From assembly GCA_048217285.1 (NCBI GenBank), contig DBFWVW010000032.1, forward strand, positions 1 through 34,554: a stretch of DNA of 34,554 nt, given 5' to 3'. Below are positions 27,511 to 34,554 of the stretch, piece by piece (the first letter of the stretch is position 1; each line of letters begins with the position of its first letter). A model generated the notes under the pieces. The model did no database searches and was not told where the DNA came from. It worked only from the letters and a program-made list of their open reading frames with translations. This stretch comes from CAG-103 sp048217285 (lineage in GTDB: Bacteria > Bacillota > Clostridia > Oscillospirales > Oscillospiraceae). Both the position numbers and the translations under genes were made by a program.

Positions 27511-28923
27511 TTATACCTCCTCGCCATAAAGCGCCCAGGTGTTGCTGCCGGTGATCTTCACGTCCACAAACTGCCCGACGAGGGACGCGTCCCCGCGCAT
27601 ATGCACGAGGCGGCCGCCCTTCGTGCGCGCCGTGAGCGGATGGTCGCCTCGGCCGTCGGCCCCGTCGACAAGCACACGCTGCACGCTGCCCTCATAGGCG
27701 CGGTGCTTTTCTTCCGAGATACGGTTGGCCGCCGCGACGAGCGCGTCAAAGCGCACCTGCTTTTGCGCGCGGGTGTAAGGATCGGGCATCTTCGCCGCCG
27801 GCGTGCCGACGCGCGGCGAGTAGATGAAGGTGAACATCGCGTCATAGCGCACGGTCTCGACAAGTGAGAGCGTGTCGTTAAATTCCTCGTCCGTCTCGCC
27901 GGGGAAGCCCACGATGATGTCCGTCGTGAGCACAAGGTCTGGCATATAGCTGCGCGCGAGCGCCACCTGCTCCAGATACTTCTCGCGCGTATAGCCGCGG
28001 TTCATCGCGTGCAGGACGCGATTGTTGCCGCTCTGCACGGGCAGGTGCATATGGTGCGTGCACTTTTCGCACTCGGCCATGGCGCGGAAGAGCTTTTCCG
28101 TCGCGTCCTTCGGGTGACTGCTCATGAAGCGGATGACAAAGTCGCCAGGGATGGCGTTGATGCGCCGGATGAGATCGGCAAAATCCACCTCCTCGTCGAG
28201 GTCGCGGCCGTAGGAATCCACGTTTTGCCCCAGGAGCGTGATGTCCTTGTACCCCGCCGCGACGAGCTCACGCGCCTCGCGCTCGATCTCGTCCGGGTGG
28301 CGGGAGCGCTCGCGTCCGCGCACATACGGTACGATGCAGTAGGTGCAGAAATTGTTGCACCCGTACATGATCGACAGCCACGCCTTGACGCTGCCGTCGC
28401 GCTGCTGGGGGATGCCCTCGGCCACGCTGCCGTCCGCCGGGGCGATGGCGAACACGCGCCGGTGCTCGGTGCAGACGGTGCTCAGCAGCTCTGGAAAGCG
28501 CCACAGCTCGTGCGGACCGAAGACGAGGCCGACGATGCGGTAGGATTTTTTCAGTTTCTCGGCCACGTGCGCCTGCTGCGCCATGCAGCCGCAGACCGCG
28601 ATGATCTGGTCGGGGTTGCGCGCCTTGGTATGCGTCAGCGCACCGACGTTGCCGAACACGCGCGTCTCGGCGTGCTCGCGCACGGCGCAGGTGTTCATGA
28701 CGACGACGTCGGCCGCGAATTCGTCCTGTGTAAAGTCAAAGCCCATGGCGCGCAGATAACCGCGCAGCTTCTCGCTGTCGGCCTCGTTTTGCTGGCAGCC
28801 GTAGGTATCGACCATGGCCAGCGGCTGGCGGCCGCCGGCGGTGAAATGTGCGCGCAGCTGCGCGCAGATATCCATCTGGTGCTGGATGTCCGATTCGGGG
28901 ATCTCCGTTCTCTGATAGCTCAT
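27511..28923 (-). CDS. miaB: tRNA-2-methylthio-N6-dimethylallyladenosine synthase MiaB
   Basis: A radical-SAM methylthiotransferase that adds 2-methylthio to i6A37 of tRNAs reading U-starting codons, acting after MiaA (also in this window). The 470 residues show the UPF0004 domain with cluster cysteines C43 (DTYGCQQNE), C79 (NTCAV) and C113 (VCGCM). The radical-SAM CxxxCxxC is C189, C193 and C196 (YGCNNFCTYC), and a C-terminal TRAM domain follows. A short N-terminal extension precedes the first cluster, as in other Clostridia. ATG at 28923 has GGAGC seven bases upstream. It heads the miaB-mutS-CPBP transcript. Confidence 0.96.
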   Translation of the reverse strand: MSYQRTEIPESDIQHQMDICAQLRAHFTAGGRQPLAMVDTYGCQQNEADSEKLRGYLRAMGFDFTQDEFAADVVVMNTCAVREHAETRVFGNVGALTHTKARNPDQIIAVCGCMAQQAHVAEKLKKSYRIVGLVFGPHELWRFPELLSTVCTEHRRVFAIAPADGSVAEGIPQQRDGSVKAWLSIMYGCNNFCTYCIVPYVRGRERSRHPDEIEREARELVAAGYKDITLLGQNVDSYGRDLDEEVDFADLIRRINAIPGDFVIRFMSSHPKDATEKLFRAMAECEKCTHHMHLPVQSGNNRVLHAMNRGYTREKYLEQVALARSYMPDLVLTTDIIVGFPGETDEEFNDTLSLVETVRYDAMFTFIYSPRVGTPAAKMPDPYTRAQKQVRFDALVAAANRISEEKHRAYEGSVQRVLVDGADGRGDHPLTARTKGGRLVHMRGDASLVGQFVDVKITGSNTWALYGEEV

Positions 28924-28977
28924 GCGATGCTCCTGCCTGTCCGGCGTGGCCGGATAAAATTTGAAGTGTGATAGAAT

Positions 28978-29006
28978 ATTGTAGCATTTCGCGGTGGAAT
29001 TTTCAA
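28978..29006 (-). promoter_or_regulatory. promoter of miaB-mutS-CPBP
   Basis: On the minus strand: TTGAAA (29006-29001), a 17-base spacer ending TGC, TACAAT (28983-28978), an extended -10. It is interleaved with the mutL promoter on the other strand. Confidence 0.78.
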
Positions 29007-29023
29007 TGACAATCCTTTATAAT
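28995..29023 (+). promoter_or_regulatory. promoter of mutL
   Basis: A perfect TATAAT (29018-29023), with a weak TGGAAT (28995-29000) at 17 bases spacing as -35. The miaB -35 box lies inside this spacer. Confidence 0.65.
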
Positions 29024-29075
29024 ATACGCGCGGGGCGTACACGCCCCATGGACTGTACTCAAAGGAGGGCAACCC

Positions 29076-31007
29076 ATGCCCGAGATTCAAATTCTCTCTC
29101 CGCATCTGGCGGATCTGATCGCCGCGGGCGAGGTCGTGGAGCGGCCGGCCTCCGTGGTCAAGGAGCTGGTGGAAAACGCGTTTGACGCCGGAGCCCGCAC
29201 CGTGACGGTGGAGCTGCGCGGCGGCGGTGCGACCTATCTGCGCGTGACGGACGACGGCTGCGGCATGGCACCGGAGGACGCGGGTATCGCGTTTTTGCGC
29301 CACGCAACGAGCAAGCTACACGACGAGCAGGGGCTTGAGGCCATCGGCACGATGGGCTTTCGCGGCGAGGCGCTGGCCGCGATCAGCGCCGTGTCGCACA
29401 TCACGCTCACGACGCGCCGGCGCGGCGCCGCATCCGGCACGCACATGACGCTTGACGCGGGCGACATTCAGGATATGTACGAAACCGGCTGCCCCGAGGG
29501 CACGACGATGATCGTGCGCGACCTGTTTTTCAACACGCCCGCGCGGCGCAAATTCCTGAAATCCGACCGCGCGGAGGGCGCGGCCTGTGCCGCCGCCGCG
29601 CTGCGGTGCGCGCTCGGCCGGCCGGACGTGTCCGTGCGCTGCATCCGCGACGGGGAGGAGATCTTCTTCTCCCCCGGTGACAACAAGCTCGACAGCTGCG
29701 TCTACAGCCTGCTCGGGCGCGACCTCGCCATGAGCCTGCTGCCCTGCGAGGGCGAGGCCGACGGTGTGCGCGTGCACGGCTTCCTCTCCTCGCCCGCCGC
29801 CGGGCGCGGCAGCCGCGCGCAGCAGTATTTCTTCTGCAACGGCCGGTGGATCAAATCTGCCGCGCTGCAGGCCGCGCTCGAGCAGGCCTACCGCAACACG
29901 CTGCTCGTGGGGCGCTTCCCCGCGTGCGTGCTGTATATCGAGCTCAGCTGCGCGGCCGTGGACGTAAACGTCCACCCGGCCAAGACCGAGGTGAAATTCA
30001 CGCACGAGCGCGCGGTGTTTGACGCCGTGTATTACGGCGCGCGCGCCGCGCTCGAGGCGGAAAAAGAGCCCGTGACCACGCTGCCGAAGGCGGCAACGAA
30101 ACCAAACGCTGCGCCCAAGGCGGAACCGTTTGCGCCAGCAGCGCCCAAGGCAGAGCCGGCCGCAGCACCGAGCCATTCCGCGCCCGCCGCCCCGGCATTT
30201 GCACCCGCGCGCACGTATACGCCCACCACACCGGTGGAGGAGGCGGTCTCGTTCCGCTCGCCGACGGCATCGGCCTTTGCAGCACCGCGTGTGGCCCCGC
30301 CGCCGGTATTCGCTGCGCCCGTGCGCCCCGCGCCAAATACCCCGACCGCACCGGAGGCGGCCACGCAGAGCGTACAGACCGCCATCGAACCGGACCCGGA
30401 AACACCCTCCCCGCTCGAGAGCGCCGCGCCCCTGGCGGAACCGCCCGCCCGCCTGATCGGTGAGGCGATGCATACCTATATTCTCGTGGAAAAGGGCGAG
30501 ACGCTCATCCTCATCGACAAGCACGCAGCGCACGAGCGTATCAACTTCGACCGCCTGCGCCAAAGCCCCGCTGACATCCCGTCGCAAGCGCTGCTCGAGC
30601 CGCTCCCCTTCACGCCGGACGCAAGCGACGCCGACGTATTGCAGCAATACGGCGACGTGCTCTCAGAGCTCGGCTTCACGCTCGAGCCGTTTGGCCGCAA
30701 CGACTACATCCTCCGCGGCGTGCCCGCCCAGCTCGACGCGGCGGACGCGCTGCCCGCGCTCGAGGAGATCTGCACGCAGCTGCGCCACGGCGCACGCATG
30801 GATGCGCAGTCCGTGCGCGACGAAGTGCTCAAGACCGTGGCGTGCAAGGCGGCCATCAAGGCCGGCTGGCAGACTGAGCCCGAGGAGCTGCTGCGTCTGG
30901 CGGACGCGGTGTGCGCCGGCGAGGTGAAGTACTGCCCGCACGGACGTCCTGTCGCCGTGACGCTCACGCGCCGGGAGCTGGACAAGCTCTTCAAGCGCAT
31001 TGTTTAA
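29076..31007 (+). CDS. mutL: DNA mismatch repair protein MutL
   Basis: Couples MutS recognition to strand incision. The GHKL ATPase motifs are intact: ELVENAFDAGA (E30, N34), DDGCGM and GFRGEAL. A long Ala/Pro/Lys-rich linker (about 335-460) leads to the C-terminal dimerisation/endonuclease domain. This has DKHAAHE (D481-E487), ACKAAIKAG and CPHGRP (620-625), marking it as the nicking type found in bacteria without MutH. In the metal motif DQHA(x)2E(x)4E the last Glu is Asp (D492), a conservative change. ATG at 29076 has AAAGGAGGG seven bases upstream. The gene is divergent from miaB-mutS and convergent with degV. Confidence 0.96.
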   Translation: MPEIQILSPHLADLIAAGEVVERPASVVKELVENAFDAGARTVTVELRGGGATYLRVTDDGCGMAPEDAGIAFLRHATSKLHDEQGLEAIGTMGFRGEALAAISAVSHITLTTRRRGAASGTHMTLDAGDIQDMYETGCPEGTTMIVRDLFFNTPARRKFLKSDRAEGAACAAAALRCALGRPDVSVRCIRDGEEIFFSPGDNKLDSCVYSLLGRDLAMSLLPCEGEADGVRVHGFLSSPAAGRGSRAQQYFFCNGRWIKSAALQAALEQAYRNTLLVGRFPACVLYIELSCAAVDVNVHPAKTEVKFTHERAVFDAVYYGARAALEAEKEPVTTLPKAATKPNAAPKAEPFAPAAPKAEPAAAPSHSAPAAPAFAPARTYTPTTPVEEAVSFRSPTASAFAAPRVAPPPVFAAPVRPAPNTPTAPEAATQSVQTAIEPDPETPSPLESAAPLAEPPARLIGEAMHTYILVEKGETLILIDKHAAHERINFDRLRQSPADIPSQALLEPLPFTPDASDADVLQQYGDVLSELGFTLEPFGRNDYILRGVPAQLDAADALPALEEICTQLRHGARMDAQSVRDEVLKTVACKAAIKAGWQTEPEELLRLADAVCAGEVKYCPHGRPVAVTLTRRELDKLFKRIV

Positions 31008-31014
31008 AAGGAAA

Positions 31015-31042
31015 ACAGGGAGCGCCGGAACGCGCTCCCTGT
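31015..31042 (-). terminator. intrinsic terminator of degV
   Basis: On the minus strand an 11-bp perfect stem (31042-31032 with 31025-31015) followed by a T-rich tract broken by two C residues (31015-31006). On the plus strand no T run follows, so it is mainly the degV terminator, although it lies eight bases after the mutL stop. Confidence 0.8.
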
Positions 31043-31060
31043 CAGACTGTACAATTTGGT

Positions 31061-31903
31061 TTACTTGTGATAGTACAAAATGCCCATGCAGCCGGGGCCG
31101 CAGTGGTTTGACACCGTGCAGCCGGCCTGCGTGTGGTACACTTCCTCAAACGGCTGGCACGCGCGCACGACGCGCTCGAGCTCTTTCCACGTGGCCTCGT
31201 CAATGCCGGAGTCCGTGATGAAGATGCGGTGGCAGTCAATATCATCGCGGCCCTTGAGCCGGTCCTCGATGTACTGCACATAGCATTTTTCGAGCTTGCC
31301 GCGATACTTGCGGCCGACGCCCATCTTCCCGTCCTTGACCTCGATGCACGGCTTGAGGTGCAGGAGGTTGGCGCTCAGCGCCGCGAGCGCCGAGCAACGG
31401 CCACCGCGCACGAGATAATCGAGCGTGTCGAGCACGAAGCTGACATCGAGCTTCTCGCGCTTTTTCTCCAGCGTTGCCGCAATGTCGGCCGCGTCCATGC
31501 CCTGCTCGGCCATCTCGGCCGCGTCGAGCACCAGGTGACCGATGCCGGTCGAGAGGTTGCGCGCGTCCACGGGGTAGACGTTCGTAAACTCCTTGGCTGC
31601 GATGCAGGCGTTCTGGTAGCAGCCGGACATATCGCTCGAGATCGTGAAGTGGATCACGGCGTCATATTCCTTGCGGCACTCGGCGAAGTACGCCAGATAG
31701 TCCGATACGTTCACCGCCGCGGTCTGGCAGAGCTTGCCCGTGGCCTTTGCGTATTCATAGAGCTCCTGCGGATGCACGTCAATGCCGTCGCGCAGCGTTT
31801 CCTCCCCGCGAATGATGTACAGCGGCGTAATACCAATGTGGTAGCGCTCGATCAGCTCGGGCGAGAGGTCGCACGTGCTGTCGGCAGAAATTTTGATCTT
31901 CAT
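31061..31903 (-). CDS. DegV family (fatty-acid-binding) protein
   Basis: A 280-residue DegV/EDD-fold protein. The opening ISADSTCDLSPELIERY with IGITPLYI, the FTISSDMSGCYQNA segment and the DTLDYLVRGGRCS motif are typical. Family members bind long-chain fatty acids; some act as FakB, presenting fatty acids to the kinase FakA. No fakA gene is here. The usual TSQPS motif after the first helix is replaced by CQTAAVNVSDY, a subgroup variation, so ligand identity is open. ATG at 31903 has AGAAGGTG seven bases upstream. It is monocistronic, between convergent mutL and divergent miaA. Confidence 0.9.
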   Translation of the reverse strand: MKIKISADSTCDLSPELIERYHIGITPLYIIRGEETLRDGIDVHPQELYEYAKATGKLCQTAAVNVSDYLAYFAECRKEYDAVIHFTISSDMSGCYQNACIAAKEFTNVYPVDARNLSTGIGHLVLDAAEMAEQGMDAADIAATLEKKREKLDVSFVLDTLDYLVRGGRCSALAALSANLLHLKPCIEVKDGKMGVGRKYRGKLEKCYVQYIEDRLKGRDDIDCHRIFITDSGIDEATWKELERVVRACQPFEEVYHTQAGCTVSNHCGPGCMGILYYHK

Positions 31904-31939
31904 GGGTTCACCTTCTTGAAAACTGGGAAATGTGCTTTC

Positions 31940-31967
31940 ATTCTAACACATTTCTAATACTTTTCAA
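31940..31967 (-). promoter_or_regulatory. promoter of degV
   Basis: On the minus strand: TTGAAA (31967-31962), a 16-base spacer ending TGT, TAGAAT (31945-31940). I could not identify a convincing promoter for miaA on the plus strand in the same 108-base gap. Confidence 0.7.
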
Positions 31968-32011
31968 CATAATCTTTCTGAATTCTCTCCCACGGAAAGG
32001 AGGCTGTCACG

Positions 32012-32956
32012 ATGCAGCCAAAACTTGTCGTCATCACCGGCCCGACCGCCTCGGGCAAGACCGCGCTCGGCGTGGCGCTCGCGCAGCGGCTCGGGGGCGA
32101 GGTCATCTCGGCCGATTCGATGCAGATCTACCGCGGCATGGACATCGGCACGGCCAAGCCCACGCCGGAAGAGATGCAGGGCGTGCCGCATCATATGATC
32201 GACATCGCCGACCTCACAGAAAACTACTCCGTCTCGTGCTACGCCGAGGAGGCCACTGCCTGCGCGGACGATATTCTCGCGCGCGCAAAACTGCCGATCG
32301 TCGTCGGCGGCACGGGGCTGTATATCGACTCGCTCATCGCCGGGCGCACCTTTGCCGACGGTACGGCCGATACCGCGCTGCGGCAGGAACTGAGCGAGCG
32401 CTACGACGAGATCGGCGGCGAGGGCCTGCTCGGCGAGCTGCGCAAGTTCGACCCCGAGCGGGCGGCCAAGCTCCACCCTGCGGACAAAAAGCGCATCGTG
32501 CGCGCCATGGAGGTCTACATCCTCACGGGCAAAACAATCACACAGCACGACGCCGAGACCCGCGCCGTACCGCCGCGGTATGACGCGGCGAAGATCGCGC
32601 TCGATTTTGCCGACCGGCAGGATCTCTACGACCGCATCGACCGGCGCGTGGACGCCATGGTGCAGCAGGGCCTGTTTGACGAGGTGCGCGCGCTGCTGGC
32701 CGCCGGCGTACCGGCCGACTGCACGGCCATGCAGGCCATCGGCTACAAGGAGGCCGTCGCCGCCGTGCGCGGCGAGGCATCGCCGCAGGAGGCCGTCGCC
32801 GCCATCCAGCTCGCCTCCCGGCGCTATGCCAAGCGCCAGCTCACGTGGCTGCGGCGGGATACCGAGCTCTTCTGGCTCCGGCACGAAAAAACGCCGGACA
32901 TGGACCGGGCGTGCCGCCTTTCGACGCAATTCTTATCCGGCCGCGGTATAGAATAG
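32012..32956 (+). CDS. miaA: tRNA dimethylallyltransferase MiaA
   Basis: Transfers dimethylallyl to N6 of A37 in tRNAs reading U-starting codons, giving the i6A substrate of MiaB. The 314-residue length is standard. The P-loop GPTASGKTAL, the DSMQIYRGMDIGTAKPT motif that holds the catalytic aspartate, and VVGGTGLYIDSL are visible. The C-terminal part has TAMQAIGYKE and RRYAKRQLTWLRR, the last a family signature. GGAAAGGAGG lies about eight bases before the ATG. hfq follows 125 bases later with its own promoter, reproducing the widespread miaA-hfq adjacency. Confidence 0.96.
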   Translation: MQPKLVVITGPTASGKTALGVALAQRLGGEVISADSMQIYRGMDIGTAKPTPEEMQGVPHHMIDIADLTENYSVSCYAEEATACADDILARAKLPIVVGGTGLYIDSLIAGRTFADGTADTALRQELSERYDEIGGEGLLGELRKFDPERAAKLHPADKKRIVRAMEVYILTGKTITQHDAETRAVPPRYDAAKIALDFADRQDLYDRIDRRVDAMVQQGLFDEVRALLAAGVPADCTAMQAIGYKEAVAAVRGEASPQEAVAAIQLASRRYAKRQLTWLRRDTELFWLRHEKTPDMDRACRLSTQFLSGRGIE

Positions 32957-32961
32957 GGGCC

Positions 32962-33005
32962 TGTACAAATCCGGAGGAAACTGCCATTTCGACCGGATTT
33001 GTATA
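32962..33005 (+). repeat. long imperfect hairpin between miaA and hfq
   Basis: An 11-bp perfect inverted repeat (32964-32974 with 32993-33003), extendable by a G-U and a U-A pair, encloses 18 bases. Within these, after a tandem A-G/G-A mismatch, a 4-bp stem (32977-32980 with 32987-32990) continues to a six-base loop. It begins six bases after the miaA stop and ends ten bases before the hfq -35 box. There is no T run, so it is not a simple terminator; it could be a transcript 3'-end structure or an operator. Confidence 0.7.
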
Positions 33006-33014
33006 AATTCACTA

Positions 33015-33043
33015 TTTCACGGAGCGGCAGATTGTGCTATGAT
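33015..33043 (+). promoter_or_regulatory. promoter of hfq
   Basis: TTTCAC (33015-33020), a 17-base spacer ending TGC, TATGAT (33038-33043), an extended -10. The leader is about 32 bases. Confidence 0.65.
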
Positions 33044-33081
33044 GAAGAAATGTACCCGCTCCGGCCAAAGGAGCGGCGATC

Positions 33082-33309
33082 ATGCAAAAGACACAGAACC
33101 TTCAGGACGCATTCCTCAATTACATCCGGCGGGAAAAGATCCCCGTGACCCTGTTTCTCATGAACGGGTTTCAGCTGCGCGGCGTTGTGCGCAGCTTTGA
33201 CAGCTTCGTCGTGCTCATCGACGCCGACGGCCGGCAGCAGATGATCTACAAGCACGCGATCTCAACGGTCGCCCCGGTGCGGCCGGTCTCGCTCGAGCTG
33301 CAGGCCTGA
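33082..33309 (+). CDS. hfq: RNA chaperone Hfq
   Basis: A 75-residue Sm-like hexameric RNA chaperone. The conserved QDAFLN of the N-terminal helix (proximal-face Q), the Sm1 strand pattern VTLFLMNGFQLRGVVRSFD, and the Sm2 motif YKHAIST are present. There is almost no C-terminal tail beyond the core, as usual in Firmicutes. ATG at 33082 has AAAGGAG nine bases upstream. It is preceded by miaA and followed by the HlyD-like gene after 36 bases. Confidence 0.97.
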   Translation: MQKTQNLQDAFLNYIRREKIPVTLFLMNGFQLRGVVRSFDSFVVLIDADGRQQMIYKHAISTVAPVRPVSLELQA

Positions 33310-33345
33310 TCTCCCCGCCGCCCCCCGCTGGAAGGAGGGCCGGAT

Positions 33346-34545
33346 TTGAAGAAAACAAATACGTTCACGAACATCGCCATGTTCGTGCTCTTCGCGGCCA
33401 TGCTCGTGTATCTGGGCGTGTACCTATTCCGCTCGACGCAGCAGTCGTACGCCACCGCCCCGGCGGTGCTCGTGACCGTCAGCGAGAGCGGACAGGCCAG
33501 CGGCATCGTCGTGCGCGAGGAGCAGGTCATCGAATCGGACAAGGAGTTTCTGTCCCTATCCGTGGACGACGGCAAGGAAGTCGCGCGCGGCGGCGAGCTC
33601 GCCATCGGCGTGGACTCCAAGGCCGCGCTCGACAGCGCCAGCCGCGCCCGGGAGCTGAAAAAAGAGATCGCCTACGTCTCGAGCCTGCTTTCACGCGCGG
33701 GCAGCGCCTCCGGCGCATCGGATCTGGACAGCGACGTGCACAGCGCCATCCTGCAACTCAATGCCGCCGTCTCCGCCGGCAGCACCTCGGAGCTGGATGA
33801 CATCTGCATGAACCTCAGTTCCCTGCTCTTCGGCTCCACGACCGGCGCCGTCTCGCAGGGCGACCTTAACGCGCTCAATGCCGAGCTGCACCAGCTCGAA
33901 AACGCGGGCGCCGGCCGCGGCAGCATCACGGCCCCGGCCGCCGGCCTGTTCACGTCCACGATCGACGGATATGAGTCGCTCACACCGTCCATGCTCGAAA
34001 ACCTCACGCCCGGCAGTGTAGACGCGCTCGAGCGCACGACGCCCTCGACGCCTACCAACGCGATCGGCAAGCTCGTCACGGCGAAAAAGTGGTACTTTGC
34101 CTCCGTCATGAACAAGAGCGACGCCGACCGTCGGAATCTGGGCAGTAGCGCCGCGCTCGATTTCCCGCAGCACTACACCGGCACCGTCTCGGCGACTGTG
34201 CTCAGCAAGAGCGAGCCGGACAGCGACGGCAAGGTCGCCGTCGTGTTCGCGTGCAACGCAGCGCTGGCCGACACGCTGGCCATGCGCAAGGCAACGGCTG
34301 ACGTGGTCTACAGCGAGCACACCGGTCTGCGCGTACCGCTCAAGGCCGTGCATATGGATGACGACGGGCAGTCCTACGTCTACGTCGTCACGGCGGCACA
34401 GCTGGAGAAAAAGCCGATCGAGATCATCTATCAGACTGACGACTACTGTCTCGTCGCCCAGAGCGCGGAGAGCAACGCCCTGCGCGCCGGCAACGAGATC
34501 GTTGTCACCGGAAAGGGCCTGTCCGACGGGCGGGTCGTGAAATAA
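33346..34545 (+). CDS. HlyD-like membrane-anchored adaptor protein
   Basis: A 399-residue protein with one N-terminal membrane anchor (residues 9-30) and an extracytoplasmic body. An N-terminal beta segment (VSESGQASGIVVREEQVI), a helical hairpin region (from about 105, RARELKKEIAYVSSLLSR) and a C-terminal beta-barrel-like half (KKWYFASVMNK onwards, with TGLRVPLKAVHMDDDGQSYV) follow the HlyD/membrane-fusion plan. It starts with TTG at 33346, with GGAAGGAGGG about six bases upstream; no nearby ATG is in frame. HlyD-like genes in this position in Clostridia commonly precede a YggS/SepF/DivIVA cell-division cluster, so a cell-envelope role is more likely than drug efflux; that is inference. Another gene must follow, since a ribosome binding site overlaps the stop. 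Confidence 0.85.
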   Translation: MKKTNTFTNIAMFVLFAAMLVYLGVYLFRSTQQSYATAPAVLVTVSESGQASGIVVREEQVIESDKEFLSLSVDDGKEVARGGELAIGVDSKAALDSASRARELKKEIAYVSSLLSRAGSASGASDLDSDVHSAILQLNAAVSAGSTSELDDICMNLSSLLFGSTTGAVSQGDLNALNAELHQLENAGAGRGSITAPAAGLFTSTIDGYESLTPSMLENLTPGSVDALERTTPSTPTNAIGKLVTAKKWYFASVMNKSDADRRNLGSSAALDFPQHYTGTVSATVLSKSEPDSDGKVAVVFACNAALADTLAMRKATADVVYSEHTGLRVPLKAVHMDDDGQSYVYVVTAAQLEKKPIEIIYQTDDYCLVAQSAESNALRAGNEIVVTGKGLSDGRVVK

Positions 34546-34554
34546 GGAGGCGCC
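34546..34554 (+). other. ribosome binding site of a gene beyond the window
   Basis: GGAGG directly follows the HlyD-like stop codon and runs to the window edge, so a further co-directional gene probably starts within about ten bases outside. Confidence 0.7.

Noticed and set aside
31968..31973. CATAAT as a -10 box for miaA
   Set aside because: The bases 17 positions upstream do not resemble a -35 box and there is no TG extension, so it was not listed.

Overview
This 34.5 kb window reads as chromosomal core-genome DNA from a GC-rich member of the Clostridia, most likely a gut Oscillospirales/Oscillospiraceae-type bacterium. The evidence is family content and gene order: a Firmicutes-style rpsO-pnp-M16 peptidase block, recJ-rel-dtd-MBL, an EpsC-type serine acetyltransferase, the UPF0237/UPF0210 pair, UPF0291, an S-layer-homology surface nucleotidase, a TypA GTPase and Hfq beside miaA. 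The genus cannot be fixed from the sequence. I see no rRNA, tRNA, CRISPR array, insertion sequence, prophage gene or obvious transfer scar. Genes are tightly packed, with strong Shine-Dalgarno sites and clear sigma-A-type promoters and hairpin terminators.

Layout. (1) 1-5410, plus: end of recJ (cut by the window edge), bifunctional rel, dtd and a glyoxalase II-like MBL hydrolase, closed by a terminator. (2) 5443-9070, plus: promoter, hom, lysC, asd, terminator; this is the common aspartate-family pathway. (3) 15041 back to 9073, minus: typA, rpsO, pnp and an M16 peptidase, with internal terminators after rpsO and after pnp. (4) 15054-17587, plus: yfbR, an ACT-domain protein, UPF0210 and UPF0291. 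(5) 17600-18849, plus: a cysteine-rich leader ORF, an attenuator and cysE. (6) 20038 back to 18873, minus: psuG and an overlapping 59-residue membrane protein. (7) 22617 back to 20076, minus: a secreted SLH-anchored 5'-nucleotidase. (8) 22753-24188, plus: thyA and folA (dTMP and folate). (9) 29006 back to 24195, minus: miaB, mutS and a CPBP protease. (10) 28995-31007, plus: mutL, divergent from miaB through interleaved promoters. (11) degV, minus. (12) 32012-34554, plus: miaA, hfq, a HlyD-like membrane protein, and the ribosome binding site of a further gene beyond the edge.

The most interesting item is the cysE leader (17600-17897). It has a strong promoter, then a well-initiated 30-codon ORF with seven cysteine codons, three of them consecutive, and then an intrinsic terminator just before cysE. 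A nine-base segment at the end of the leader ORF is complementary (one G-U pair) to the 5' arm of that terminator. This is the architecture of ribosome-mediated, cysteine-sensing transcription attenuation. It occurs where Firmicutes more commonly carry a T-box, and no T-box is visible here. Other points worth checking are the unrecognised small membrane protein overlapping psuG, a long hairpin with tandem G-A mismatches just upstream of the hfq promoter, interleaved miaB/mutL promoters, an ACT-less homoserine dehydrogenase, and a conserved-hypothetical cluster downstream of yfbR.
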